Positions 1 to 8,981 of a stretch of DNA of 64,000 nucleotides are shown here, piece after piece. A model generated the notes under the pieces. It saw nothing but the letters and a program-made list of their open reading frames with translations. It did not search any database and was not told the DNA's origin. Position 1 is the first letter of the stretch, and the number at the start of each line of letters is the position of its first letter. The translations under genes and the position numbers were made by a program. This stretch comes from CAWAYH01 sp963786195 (lineage in GTDB: Bacteria; Acidobacteriota; Vicinamibacteria; Vicinamibacterales; 2-12-FULL-66-21), in assembly GCA_963786195.1 (NCBI GenBank), contig CAWAYH010000009.1, forward strand, positions 248,001-312,000, in the 5' to 3' direction.

Positions 1-727
1 CGCGCGTTGCCGATTTGCCGCACGGCCGTGTACCAGATGGTGTAGGCGATACACAGCGCGAAGAGCGACGAATACAGGATCGCCAGCGACGTCCCCCCGC
101 TCAGATGCGTCCAGGGCACGGCGCGAACGCTGGACCAGACCACCGGCACGTAGACGAGCGTGCCGATGGCCATCGACAGGCCGGTCACGCCGACCGGTGA
201 ATGGCGCACCATGAGTCGTCTTGCGCCAATGGTGTAGATCGCCCACGCGCAGACGCCGGCGCCCATCATCAGGTCGCCGACGAGCGCCTGGGCGCTCGTC
301 TCGACGTCACGTCCTACGACGAGGTAGATCCCGAACATCGAGAGCACCGCGCCGATCCAGTGGAGGACGCCCACGCGGTCCTGTCCGAGGACCGCGCTGA
401 ACACGGCGATCACGACCGGCGTGGCCGCGATGATGAGCGCGCTGTTGGTCACGCTCGTGCGCGCGAGCCCGCCGATGAAGCAGGTACCTGATAGAAAGCA
501 TGCCCGACGATCCCGAGCGCCGTGAGCCCGAGCCACTCCCGCGGCGTGATCGCGGCCGGCGTATGGAACACGCTGCTGGCGCGCATCGGCAGCCTGCGCA
601 CGGCCGAGATGACCAGCAGAAACACCACCGAGGCGATCGCCATCCGGGCCGCGTTGAACGCATACGGATCGATCTCGGCAAACGCGGACTTGACGATGGA
701 ATAGTTGGTGCCCCAGATGATGGCCAT
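1..727 (-). CDS. EamA/DMT-family transporter, partial at window edge, frameshifted
   Basis: The 3' end lies beyond base 1. The visible protein is a string of hydrophobic segments of the drug/metabolite transporter (EamA) type: IWGTNYSIVKSAF at the N-terminus, then FYQ and, in another frame, CFIGGLARTSVTNSALI and LAILYSSLFALCIAYT. The frame changes near base 490, where five bases stand between the Gln and Cys codons; this is a one-base deletion or a two-base insertion. The first clear start is the ATG at 727, but it trims the first membrane segment. The reading frame stays open upstream into the heptamer array at 740-1100, so the array may have overrun the original start. It lies downstream of atpE and is not part of the ATP synthase. 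The substrate cannot be told from sequence. Confidence 0.75.
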
Positions 728-739
728 TAGGAGCAGAAG

Positions 740-1100
740 AGTGTCGATGATGATTGCCGATTGCGGATTGCGGACTGCCGATTCCGATTGCGGATTGCGG
801 ATTGCGGGTTGATTGCGGATTGAGGATTGATTGCGGATTGCGGGTTGATTGCCGATTGCGGATTGATCGCCCATTGCGGATTGTGAATTGCTGATTGCGG
901 ACTGTGGATCTGTGGATTGTGGATTGGTGATTGCTGGACTGATGATTCGCTGATTTCGACATCCATCGGATCGAAGTCAGCAACCAATCAGCAATCCACG
1001 ATCAGCAATCCCCAATCCGCAATCTGCAATCCGCAACCACTAATCCGCAATCACCAATCCGCAATCGGAATCGGCAGTCCGCAATCCGCAATCGAGTGTA
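740..1100. repeat. Degenerate heptamer array (GATTGCG-type) with large inverted arms
   Basis: The stretch is built from about 7-bp units such as GATTGCG, GATTGTG and GACTGCC on its left half and the reverse complement CGCAATC on its right half. A 39-bp segment at 759-797 is repeated exactly, in inverted orientation, at 1055-1093. The match continues to 807/1045 with two mismatches. It is AT-richer than the flanking genes, contains no convincing gene, and fills the space between atpE and the EamA gene. Confidence 0.9.
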
Positions 1101-1109
1101 CGGCAGTGT

Positions 1110-1463
1110 CTACTTGCCGAACGGATTGAAGAAGAACAGCAAGAGCGAAATCAGGAGCACGTAGATGACGAGCGACTCGATCAGCACGAGGCCGAGCAGC
1201 AGGGCCCCGCGGATGTCGCCGGTCGCGCCCGGGTTGCGGGCGATCGCTTCTGCGGCGGAGGCCACGGCCTTGCCCTGACCGAGCGCGCCGAGGCCGGCGG
1301 CAAACGCCAGCGCGAAGCCGGCGGTGATGATCGACCAGCGGATGACCTCGGGATGCAGCATGCCCCTGCCCGGCTCCTGCGCGTAGAGAACGGCCTCGGG
1401 CCCGAACGCGGCCGCCACGGCGACGAGCGCGCTTGTCAGTGCGATACGTTTACTCACGACCAC
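1110..1463 (-). CDS. atpE: F0F1 ATP synthase subunit c, with N-terminal extension
   Basis: This is the proteolipid that forms the rotating c-ring of F0 in the inner membrane. The 117-residue product has two hydrophobic hairpin helices around a polar loop with ARNP, and the proton-binding carboxylate is the Glu in LIESLVIY of the second helix. The family is normally 70-90 residues. The extra ~35 at the N-terminus (basic start, hydrophobic run, then AVLYAQE) look like a cleavable signal or an additional membrane helix. It follows atpB by about 100 bp on the same strand. The expected atpF, H, A, G, D, C do not follow; the next gene is an EamA permease. Confidence 0.93.
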   Translation of the reverse strand: MVVSKRIALTSALVAVAAAFGPEAVLYAQEPGRGMLHPEVIRWSIITAGFALAFAAGLGALGQGKAVASAAEAIARNPGATGDIRGALLLGLVLIESLVIYVLLISLLLFFFNPFGK

Positions 1464-1564
1464 GCCTCCTGAAAATGAAATCCTGACTGCTGAAGTCTGG
1501 TGTTAGAAGTTCCAAACCGCTACGAGAACAAAGTCGCACGAGGACCAAAATCCCAAGAAACCGT

Positions 1565-2368
1565 TCATGCCGCAGCCGGCGCCCGATGCCCATGCGGGGC
1601 GTCGTGGCCGTGCTCGTCGTGCTCGTGCTCCACCGCAACGGCGCCCTGCAGATAGATGATCGACAGCATCGCAAAGATGAACGCCTGGAGCCCGCCCGTG
1701 ATGAGGCCGAGGAACATCATCGGCAACGGAATCAGGAACGGCACCAGGCTGAAGAGAATGGCGATCACCATCTCCTCTCCGAAGATGTTGCCGAAGAGCC
1801 TCAGCGAGAGCGACATCACGCGCGCCAGGTGGCTGATGATCTCGATGACGAACATCAGCGGGGCCATCAGGAGCGGTGAACCGGGCGGCAGCGCAAAGTG
1901 CTTGATGTAGTTCAAGGCGCCCTGCTCTTTGATGCCCTGGAAGTGGTAGTAGACCCAGATCGTCAGCGCGCAGCCGAGCGTGACGTTGATGCTGCTGGTC
2001 GGCGCCATGAAGCCGGGCACGAGCCCGAGGTAGTTGCTCGCGAGGATGAAGATGAAGAGCGTGCCGACGAGCGGCAGATACCTCGGTCCCTTGGGACCGA
2101 TCCACTCCTGCATCATCCCCGACAGCGCGCGGAGCCCTTCCTCCATGAGAATCTGCAGCTTGCCGGGATTCTCGACGCTGAGGCGCGAGCGGACGAACAG
2201 GCACAGCAGCGTGAGGCCGAACACGATCAGCACGACCATCACGATGTACGGCGGGATGATCTCGTGAGCCGGATCGACGTGGTAGCCAAGCGCCTCGAGG
2301 ATCGGCCCGACGACCGGTCCGAGGACAGCGTTGACGATCTGGACGATCAGAAGCGGCTGTTCGTGCAT
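1565..2368 (-). CDS. atpB: F0F1 ATP synthase subunit a
   Basis: This is the stator subunit of F0 that forms the proton half-channels against the c-ring. The 267-residue protein is polytopic. The key helix is recognisable as EIISHLARVMSLSLRLFGN, containing the essential Arg, followed by GEEMV. An early segment has the family signature SNYLGLVPGF. The C-terminus ends in an unusual His/Glu/Asp-rich tail (HEHDEHGHDAPHGH), probably facing outside the bilayer; metal binding there would be pure inference. It lies between the atpI-like gene and atpE in the same operon. Confidence 0.95.
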   Translation of the reverse strand: MHEQPLLIVQIVNAVLGPVVGPILEALGYHVDPAHEIIPPYIVMVVLIVFGLTLLCLFVRSRLSVENPGKLQILMEEGLRALSGMMQEWIGPKGPRYLPLVGTLFIFILASNYLGLVPGFMAPTSSINVTLGCALTIWVYYHFQGIKEQGALNYIKHFALPPGSPLLMAPLMFVIEIISHLARVMSLSLRLFGNIFGEEMVIAILFSLVPFLIPLPMMFLGLITGGLQAFIFAMLSIIYLQGAVAVEHEHDEHGHDAPHGHRAPAAA

Positions 2369-2420
2369 CTACACTCTCGCCCCGGCCTGCAATTCTTCCT
2401 CGTCGGCCAACCGTCGCGGG

Positions 2421-2819
2421 TCAGGGTTTCTTCAAGGAAAGGCGGAGTGCTTCGACTGCAGCCGCCGCCACGACCGAGGACGCGCCCGCCAGAAGCCCCA
2501 GAGGGTGGAGGCGCAAACGAGCAATCATAACGTACGCCAGAAGAGTGAGTAAAGCGTACCGGGCCACGATCCGGGTCACCGTAAATCCTCGCGACGGCGG
2601 CGACGCCGGGCCTCCGTCCGCGTGCGTGAGCGAGGTGACCAGGCGGTTCACGCCCAACCCGATCGTCCAGTAGCTGAAGCCCGCCAGGAGTCCGCCGGCG
2701 AGCACCGCGATCGCCGCGCCCGGTCGTCCACCCGCGACCACGAGCGCGATGATCGCCATCACCAGGCACGCCACGATGGCGGTGCGTTCCAGCCGCCTGA
2801 GCATGGGATCGGTGTCCAC
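2421..2819 (-). CDS. atpI: ATP synthase subunit I-like membrane protein
   Basis: A 132-residue protein with four hydrophobic segments directly upstream of atpB, matching the size, topology and position of the AtpI (ATP synthase I chain) family. AtpI proteins assist c-ring assembly or Mg2+ supply but are not part of the rotary core (family knowledge). Sequence conservation in this family is low, so the call rests mainly on topology and context: it sits between a PF09527-type small subunit gene and atpB with short spacers. Confidence 0.72.
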   Translation of the reverse strand: MDTDPMLRRLERTAIVACLVMAIIALVVAGGRPGAAIAVLAGGLLAGFSYWTIGLGVNRLVTSLTHADGGPASPPSRGFTVTRIVARYALLTLLAYVMIARLRLHPLGLLAGASSVVAAAAVEALRLSLKKP

Positions 2820-2846
2820 GATCGTCTTGGCGAAATAATCAGCGGC

Positions 2847-3080
2847 CTATTTGATGAACTTGTTGGCGGTGCGATAGACGTTCACGATGCCGGCGGCCAT
2901 CCCGATCACGAAGAAGATGAGAAAGCACACGGGACCGGTGCCGAGCCAGCTGTCCAGCAGATACCCGAACCACGCGCCGAGGAGGATCGCCAGCACGAAC
3001 GACAGGCCGACGGTGCTCAACGCGCCAATCGACTGTGCCGTTTGGGAGGCCGGCTCGCGGGGCTTCTTCTCAGGCTCCAT
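2847..3080 (-). CDS. AtpQ/AtpZ-like small F0F1-ATPase-associated membrane protein
   Basis: A 77-residue protein. Residues 1-17 are charged (MEPEKKPREP) and are followed by two transmembrane hairpins with GAWFGYLLDSWLGT and a short basic tail (VYRTANKFIK), the pattern of the PF09527 'ATPase gene 1' family. Members are found at the head of atp operons and have been proposed to act in Ca2+/Mg2+ transport or ATP synthase assembly. I chose the ATG at 3080 because it gives the family length; longer frames upstream overlap nuoN. Its start lies 10 bp after the nuoN stop, so complex I and F0 genes share one transcription unit. Confidence 0.75.
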   Translation of the reverse strand: MEPEKKPREPASQTAQSIGALSTVGLSFVLAILLGAWFGYLLDSWLGTGPVCFLIFFVIGMAAGIVNVYRTANKFIK

Positions 3081-3090
3081 CGACCCGAGT

Positions 3091-4632
3091 TTACCTGAGA
3101 CTGAGCGCCGCCGGCGCCGCTCCCAGCGACGCGGCTGAGTCGCGCGCGAACTCGAACAGCGCGTTCGGGAAAATCCCGAACAGCAGGGTGCCGAACGCAC
3201 AGACGATGATCGCGACCGCAAGAGCCGCGGGCAGCCGGATGGCCGGTCCCGGCGCGTCTGCCGGCGTCGACCACATGAACACGACCAGGCGCACGTAGTA
3301 GTAGAGCGACAGCGCGCTGTTGGCCACGCCGATGACGGCGAGCCCGATGTAGCCGGCGTCGATCGCCGCGCCGAACAGCCAGAGCTTGCCCATGAAGCCG
3401 GCCGTCGGCGGGATGCCGCCCAGCGACAGCATGAAGATCAGCATCGCCGTCGCCGCGGCCGGATGCGTCGAGGCGAGCCCGGTGAAGTCCTTCAGTTCGT
3501 CGCCGATGACGTCGCGCCGCCTCAGCATGACGACCACCGCGAAGGCGCCGAGCTGCATGAAGACGTACACCATCAGGTACACGAGCGCCGCGGTGGTTCC
3601 GCGCGGCGGTCCGGCCACGACGCCAATCAGGATGTACCCGGCGTGCGCCACCGAGGAATACGCGAGCATCCGCTTCGTGTTGCCTTGCGTCAGCGCTGCG
3701 ACGTTGCCCACGGTCATCGTCGCGATGGCGAGCATGTAGAAGATCGCGCGCCAGCCGAACGGCTCGCCGAACAGGTAGCCGAGACCATCGAAGCGGAAGG
3801 CCGGAAGGCCCTCGACGAAGATGCGCATCAGCATCGCGAACGAGGCGGCCTTGGATCCCACGGACAGAAACGCCGTGATCGGGGTCGGCGCTCCCTCGTA
3901 GACGTCTGGCGCCCACATGTGGAACGGCACCGCGGCAATCTTGAAGCCCAGCCCCGCGACGAGCAGGGCGACGGCGAGAAGGAGCATGGGCCCTCCCCCG
4001 CCGACGAGCGCCGTGGCCATGGATCGCAGATGTGTCGTGCCCGTCAGACCGTAGAGCAGCGACATGCCGTAGAGGAGCAGACCCAGTGAAAACGCGCCGA
4101 GCACGAAGTACTTGACCGCCGCCTCGTTCGATCGCCGGTTCGGGCGGATGAAGCCCGCGAGGACGTAGAACGACACGGCCATCGTCTCGAGCCCGATGAA
4201 GATCGTGATGAGCTCGATGCCGCTGGCGAGGAACATCATGCCGAGCGTGGCGCACAGCACGAGGAAGTCGTACTCGCCCGCGCGGCCGCCCTCGTAGGCG
4301 AGGTACTTCGTCGACATCAGCACGGTGATCGCCGCGGATCCGAGGAAGAGCAGCTTGAAGAAGAGCGCGAAGCCGTCGATCGCCATCAGACCGCGCGCGA
4401 TCGTCAGGTTCAACCCGACGGCCGGCTCGAGCGCCAGCGTCGCGGCGGCCAGCGTCCCGAGCGTCATCCACGCCAGTACGCGCTCCGAGGCATCCGGACC
4501 GTCGGCGGTCCCCGCGCCCGCCGGGCGATGTGGCAGCAGGACATCGGCCGCAAGGACGAGCAGGGCGCCCGCCGTGACGATCAGCTCGGGCAGGAGGTAG
4601 TAGAAATCGCTCGCCTGAAAGCCCGGGGGCAT
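3091..4632 (-). CDS. nuoN: NADH-quinone oxidoreductase subunit N
   Basis: Antiporter-like (Mrp-type) membrane subunit of complex I. The 513-residue, multi-spanning protein shows the NuoN signature IFIGLETMAVSFYVLAGF, whose Glu belongs to the buried proton-translocation axis, and the later Lys-containing segment KRMLAYSSVAHAGYILIG. The start ATG at 4632 overlaps the nuoM TGA by one base, which favours it over an upstream in-frame Met. No frameshift was detected over its full length. The F0 genes follow directly. Confidence 0.96.
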   Translation of the reverse strand: MPPGFQASDFYYLLPELIVTAGALLVLAADVLLPHRPAGAGTADGPDASERVLAWMTLGTLAAATLALEPAVGLNLTIARGLMAIDGFALFFKLLFLGSAAITVLMSTKYLAYEGGRAGEYDFLVLCATLGMMFLASGIELITIFIGLETMAVSFYVLAGFIRPNRRSNEAAVKYFVLGAFSLGLLLYGMSLLYGLTGTTHLRSMATALVGGGGPMLLLAVALLVAGLGFKIAAVPFHMWAPDVYEGAPTPITAFLSVGSKAASFAMLMRIFVEGLPAFRFDGLGYLFGEPFGWRAIFYMLAIATMTVGNVAALTQGNTKRMLAYSSVAHAGYILIGVVAGPPRGTTAALVYLMVYVFMQLGAFAVVVMLRRRDVIGDELKDFTGLASTHPAAATAMLIFMLSLGGIPPTAGFMGKLWLFGAAIDAGYIGLAVIGVANSALSLYYYVRLVVFMWSTPADAPGPAIRLPAALAVAIIVCAFGTLLFGIFPNALFEFARDSAASLGAAPAALSLR

Positions 4633-6284
4633 CAGCGTTTTTCTCCCGCGGCGGGTTTCGGCGTCCCGGACGCCGTCACGTCCGTCGAGCCGTCCTTGCA
4701 CGGCGCCGCGATGATCAGACCCGCCGGCAGCCCCGGCTCACCCGCCGGAGCCGGCGCCGGTTGTGACAGGCACTTGGCCAGAGCGGGCGCGTATGCGGCG
4801 TCGAGGCGCAGCACCACGCGCGCCACCGACGTCTCGATGCGCTTGAGGAACGGCGCCGGGTAGAGCCCGATCCAGAACGCCAGCACCACGAGCGGCGCGA
4901 ACGTGGCGAGCTCGCGCAGGCTCAGGTCCTTCAGCGAGGCGTTCGCGGGGTTGTCGAGCCTGCCGAACATCGTCCGTTGATACAGCCACAGCATGTACAC
5001 AGCGCCCAGCACGATCCCGCTGGCCGCCACCGCCGTCCAGGTCTTGCTGACCGGAAAGATCCCGAGCAGAATCAGCAGCTCGCCGATGAAGCCATTGAGC
5101 GCCGGCAGCCCGATCGACGACATGGTCATGATCAGGAACACCGTCGCGAAGACCGGCATGATCTTCGACAGCCCGCCGTACTCCGCGATCTCGCGCGTGT
5201 GCCGCCGCTCGTAGACGATCCCGACGATGAGAAAGAGCGCGCCGGTCGAGATCCCGTGGTTGATCTGCTGGATGATGCTGCCCGTCAGCCCGACGGGCGT
5301 CAGCGCGAACATCCCCAGCATGACCATCGCCATGTGGCTCACGCTCGAATACGCCACCAGCCGCTTCCAGTCGGTCTGCGCGAGCGCGACCAGCGCGCCG
5401 TAGATGATCCCGATCAGCGACAGCGCCACGATCATCGGCACGAAGAAGCGCGACGCCTCGGGAAGAATCGGCAGGCTGAACCGGATGAAGCCGTAGGTGC
5501 CCATCTTCAGCAGCACGGCCGCCAGGATCACCGAGCCGGCCGTCGGCGCGTCGGTGTGCGCATCGGGCAGCCAGGTGTGGAACGGGAACATCGGGACCTT
5601 GACCGCGAAGCCGAGGAAGAACGCGAGGAAGATCCACTTCTGCAGCGCCAGCGGGATCGCGAGGTGCTGGAAGGTCGGGATGTCGAACGTGTACACCTCG
5701 GTCAGGGAATAGTTGTAGAAGTAGAGCGCGAGGATGCCCAGCAGCATGACCACGCTGCCGACGAGCGTGTAGAGGAAGAACTTGATCGCGGAATACAGCC
5801 GGCGGCCGCCGCCCCAGATGCCGATCAGGAAATACATCGGGACCAGCATCACTTCCCAGAACAGGAAGAACAGCAGGAAGTCGAGCGCCATGAACGCGCC
5901 GAGCATGCCCGTCTGCAGCACGAGCATGAAGACGTAGTACTCCTTGACCCGCTCCGTGATCGCCGTCCAGGACGACAGGACCGCGATGAATCCCATGAGC
6001 GTCGTCAGCAGGATCAGCAGCATGCTGAATCCATCCACCCCGAGCGAGTAGCTCGCGCCGATCGACGGGATCCACGCCGCCTTCTCGGCGAACTGCCACT
6101 CGGCCAGCTCCGGGTTGTACCCGGACCAGAGCGGCAGCGAGACGGCGAACCCGAGCGCGGCGGTGGCGTTCGCCATCCAGCGGATGGCCGCCTCCTGCCG
6201 GCGATTGACGAACAGGATCACCAGCGCGCCGACGGCCGGCGTGAAGAGGATGATCGACAGCAGGTGCGTCTGAAAGAAAGTCAT
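4632..6284 (-). CDS. nuoM: NADH-quinone oxidoreductase subunit M
   Basis: Second Mrp-like proton-pumping subunit of complex I. The 550-residue product includes LFFLFWEVMLVPMYFLIGIWG (essential Glu in helix 5), HTWLPDAHTDAPTAGSV, and KRLVAYSSVSHMAMVMLG. The C-terminal ~60 residues, rich in Ala/Pro/Gly, extend beyond the usual core and end in a soluble tail. It overlaps nuoN by one base and follows nuoL by a few bases. No frame problem seen. Confidence 0.97.
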   Translation of the reverse strand: MTFFQTHLLSIILFTPAVGALVILFVNRRQEAAIRWMANATAALGFAVSLPLWSGYNPELAEWQFAEKAAWIPSIGASYSLGVDGFSMLLILLTTLMGFIAVLSSWTAITERVKEYYVFMLVLQTGMLGAFMALDFLLFFLFWEVMLVPMYFLIGIWGGGRRLYSAIKFFLYTLVGSVVMLLGILALYFYNYSLTEVYTFDIPTFQHLAIPLALQKWIFLAFFLGFAVKVPMFPFHTWLPDAHTDAPTAGSVILAAVLLKMGTYGFIRFSLPILPEASRFFVPMIVALSLIGIIYGALVALAQTDWKRLVAYSSVSHMAMVMLGMFALTPVGLTGSIIQQINHGISTGALFLIVGIVYERRHTREIAEYGGLSKIMPVFATVFLIMTMSSIGLPALNGFIGELLILLGIFPVSKTWTAVAASGIVLGAVYMLWLYQRTMFGRLDNPANASLKDLSLRELATFAPLVVLAFWIGLYPAPFLKRIETSVARVVLRLDAAYAPALAKCLSQPAPAPAGEPGLPAGLIIAAPCKDGSTDVTASGTPKPAAGEKR

Positions 6285-6290
6285 GGGCGT

Positions 6291-8381
6291 TCAGATTGAG
6301 CGCGACAGCAGGTACACCGTGAGAAACACGAACACCCCGAGAATCATCACGAGCGCGTAGTTCTGCACGAGCCCTGTCTGGAACCGGCGCAGGCCGTAAC
6401 TGCTCTCGCCCGAGACCCAGCCGACCAGGTTCACGAGACCATCGACGACGTATGTGTCGAACATGTGGGAGATCCACGCGGCGATCTTCGTGAGCCAACC
6501 GGAGCCGTCCACGGCGCCGTCGAGGACACGCCGATCGAACGTCCCGCACACCCGGCTGCTCACGGTGGTCGCAGTGCCGACCGTCGCGTCGTAGAGCTCG
6601 TCCACGTAGTACTTGTTGAAGAGCAGGGAGTGCACGCCGCTCCAGCGCTCCGCCATTCGCCCGGGAATCTCGGGCCGATCCACGTACATGCGCCGCGCGA
6701 TGAAGATGCCGCCCACCGCCACGAGAACCGACAGGACCATGAGCCCGAGCTCCGTCCCGTGGCCGGACGCTTCGGCGCCATGCTGAGCGTCGGCGGGCGC
6801 GGCTGATGCGCCGCCGGTTTCGGCCGGGGCGGCCCGGCTGTGTGAGGCGCTGAAACTCGGCGCGAGGAAGTGCTCGATGGCGTTGCTGCCGCCAAGCGCT
6901 TTCGGAATTCCAGCGGCGCCGGCCAGCACCGCGCCCGCCGCGAGCGCGATGAGCGGCCACGTCATCAGGCGCGGCGATTCATGCGGACCATGCGAGCCGT
7001 GCGCCGCGGGCCCGCGATACGTTCCCCAGAACGTCAAAGCCATCAGGCGGAACATGTAGAACGCGGTCAGCAGCGCGGTGAGCACCGCAAGACCCCAGAG
7101 CGCCGGATTGCCGACGAACGTCTGGTAGAGAATCTCGTCCTTGCTGAAGAAGCCCGAGAACGGCGGGATTCCCGCGATGGCGAGCGTGCCGATCATCATC
7201 GCGCCGAACGTCACCGGCATGAATCGCCGCAAGCCGCCCAGCTTCTGCAAATCCTGCTCGCCGGACGAGGCGTGAATCACGGATCCGCTGCCCAGGAACA
7301 AGAGCGCTTTGAAAAACGCGTGCGTCATCAGGTGAAACACCCCGGCCGCGAACGCGCCAACGCCCAGGGCGAGGAACATGTAGCCCAGCTGCGACACGGT
7401 CGAGTACGCCAGCACGCGCTTGATGTCGTTCTGCACGAGCCCGATCGTCGCCGCCATGAGCGCCGTCAGCGCGCCCACGATCGCGACGATCAGCATCACG
7501 CGCGGCGCCTGAGAAAAGAGGACCGCATTCCTCGCCACCATGTACACGCCCGCCGTCACCATCGTCGCCGCGTGAATGAGGGCGGAGACGGGCGTCGGGC
7601 CCTCCATGGCGTCAGGCAGCCAGACGTGCAGCGGGATCTGCGCGCTCTTGCCGGTCGCGCCGACGAAGAGCAGCAGGCAGATCGCCGACAGGACGCCGAA
7701 GCCGGCCGTCTCTTTCGGCATCGCGGCAGCGGCGTTGGCGACCTCGCGGAAATCGAGCGTGCCGAACGTGAAGAAGACGAGGAAGATGCCCAGCAGGAAA
7801 CCCCAGTCACCGATCCGGTTGGTCACGAACGCTTTCTTGCCCGCATCCGCGGCGCGCTTCTTCTCGTACCAGTAGCCGATCAGCAGGTACGAGCAGAGGC
7901 CCACGCCCTCCCAACCGACGAACATGACGACGAAGTTGCTCCCGAGCACGAGGAGCAGCATGAAGACGCAGAAGAGATTGAGATAGCAGAAGAACCGCGC
8001 GTAGGCCGCAGGCGGCTCGTCGTGCATGTATGCGGTCGCATAGACATGGATGAGCAGCCCGACGCCCGTCACCACGAGGATCATCAGCGCCGACAGCGGG
8101 TCGAGGCGGAACGCCCAGTCGACGCCGAACGCCCCGATACCCGTCGACGTCTGCAGCGGGATCGGTGGAATCCAGGTAGCGAGCACCACGTCGTACACCC
8201 GTGCCTCGGGGGCAAGTGACAGCAGCCCCGCGAACGCCCACACCGACAGTCCCAGCGAGCCCGCCATCGTCAGACACGCCAGCGCCCCCGAAGTGGTTCG
8301 GCCAAACCAGCGCACGCCAACGACGCCGTTGAGAAGGGCGCCAGCCGCGGGCAGCAACGGGATGAGCCAAATCAAGTTCAT
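6291..8381 (-). CDS. nuoL: NADH-quinone oxidoreductase subunit L
   Basis: The distal proton-pumping subunit of complex I, 696 residues, carrying the long lateral helix at its C-terminus. Visible signatures include GWEGVGLCSYLLIGYW, HVWLPDAMEGPTPVSALIHA and KRVLAYSTVSQLGYMFLALG. A His/Ala-rich loop near residues 540-580 lies before the last helices. The frame remains open upstream through the heptamer array at 8395-8475, but the ATG at 8381 (MNLIWLIPLLPAAGALLNG) matches the normal NuoL N-terminus, so I start there. Confidence 0.96.
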   Translation of the reverse strand: MNLIWLIPLLPAAGALLNGVVGVRWFGRTTSGALACLTMAGSLGLSVWAFAGLLSLAPEARVYDVVLATWIPPIPLQTSTGIGAFGVDWAFRLDPLSALMILVVTGVGLLIHVYATAYMHDEPPAAYARFFCYLNLFCVFMLLLVLGSNFVVMFVGWEGVGLCSYLLIGYWYEKKRAADAGKKAFVTNRIGDWGFLLGIFLVFFTFGTLDFREVANAAAAMPKETAGFGVLSAICLLLFVGATGKSAQIPLHVWLPDAMEGPTPVSALIHAATMVTAGVYMVARNAVLFSQAPRVMLIVAIVGALTALMAATIGLVQNDIKRVLAYSTVSQLGYMFLALGVGAFAAGVFHLMTHAFFKALLFLGSGSVIHASSGEQDLQKLGGLRRFMPVTFGAMMIGTLAIAGIPPFSGFFSKDEILYQTFVGNPALWGLAVLTALLTAFYMFRLMALTFWGTYRGPAAHGSHGPHESPRLMTWPLIALAAGAVLAGAAGIPKALGGSNAIEHFLAPSFSASHSRAAPAETGGASAAPADAQHGAEASGHGTELGLMVLSVLVAVGGIFIARRMYVDRPEIPGRMAERWSGVHSLLFNKYYVDELYDATVGTATTVSSRVCGTFDRRVLDGAVDGSGWLTKIAAWISHMFDTYVVDGLVNLVGWVSGESSYGLRRFQTGLVQNYALVMILGVFVFLTVYLLSRSI

Positions 8382-8394
8382 CGCTGGTCCCAGA

Positions 8395-8475
8395 ACCGAG
8401 AACTGATAACCGATAACCAAAACCGAAAACCAAAAACCAAAAACCGACAACCGACAACCGACAACCGACAACCGG
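8395..8475. repeat. Tandem heptamer array (AACCGAC/AACCAAA type)
   Basis: Ten successive CC doublets at about 8410-8473 are spaced 7 bp apart with a single 6-bp exception. The last five units read AACCGAC; earlier units read AACCGAT, AACCAAA and ACCAAAA. It fills the nuoK-nuoL junction and is strongly A-rich against a GC-rich background. No inverted partner was seen nearby. Confidence 0.9.
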
Positions 8476-8479
8476 GTAG

Positions 8480-8788
8480 TTACCAACGCATAATATTCAT
8501 CTCATCGACGTCGAGCGTGTCCTTGTTCCGGTAGAACGACAAGATGATGCCGAGCCCGACCGCCGCTTCCGCCGCCGCCACCGCGATGATGAAGATCGCG
8601 AACACCTGGCCGACGGCGTTCTGCCACTGCTGTGAAAACGCCGCCAGATTGATGTTCACAGCGTTCAGCATCAGCTCGATGGACATGAAGATGATGATGA
8701 CGTTCCTCCGCAGCATCACTCCGATTACGCCGATCATGAACAGCGCGGCGGACAACACGAGGTAGTGGTACGGAGTGATGGGGATCAT
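8480..8788 (-). CDS. nuoK: NADH-quinone oxidoreductase subunit K
   Basis: Small three-helix membrane subunit of complex I, 102 residues, with the conserved Glu in IFMSIELMLNAVNINLAAF and the second Glu in AAAEAAVGLGI, both part of the central proton axis. The ATG at 8788 gives MIPITPYHYLVLSA, the family N-terminus; longer in-frame translation only reads through repeat DNA. It lies between nuoJ and nuoL, separated from each by a heptamer array. Confidence 0.96.
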   Translation of the reverse strand: MIPITPYHYLVLSAALFMIGVIGVMLRRNVIIIFMSIELMLNAVNINLAAFSQQWQNAVGQVFAIFIIAVAAAEAAVGLGIILSFYRNKDTLDVDEMNIMRW

Positions 8789-8802
8789 GACTGGTGTCGC
8801 CC

Positions 8803-8981
8803 TATTGCAGATTGAGGACTGCGGATTGCCGATTGTGGTTGCGAATTGCTGAATGCGGATTGCGGATTGGATTCTGGCTCGAGTCGGCACTCCGCATTCG
8901 AATCGACAATCCAACCCGCACTCAGCAGTCGGCAATCAACAACAGACAATCCGCAATCCACAATCCGCGATCCGCAATTAC
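8803..8981. repeat. Degenerate heptamer array, second GATTGCG-type copy
   Basis: Fills the nuoJ-nuoK junction. As in the array at 740-1100, the left half uses units of GATTGCG/GAATTGC type and the right half the reverse complement (CAATCCG), so the transcript could fold back on itself, though less perfectly than the first array. No coding capacity beyond accidental open frames. Confidence 0.85.

Noticed and set aside
740..1100. CRISPR array
   Set aside because: Units are ~7 bp, degenerate and partly inverted, with no spacers of 30-40 bp and no cas genes.
4738..6960. Very long minus-strand open frame (~740 codons) across nuoM/nuoL
   Set aside because: Arg/Gly/Ala-rich shadow of two clearly conserved complex I genes in another frame; GC-rich codon bias creates it.
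6870..8219. Plus-strand open frame of ~450 codons opposite nuoL
   Set aside because: Low-complexity His/Arg/Glu antisense shadow with no family features.
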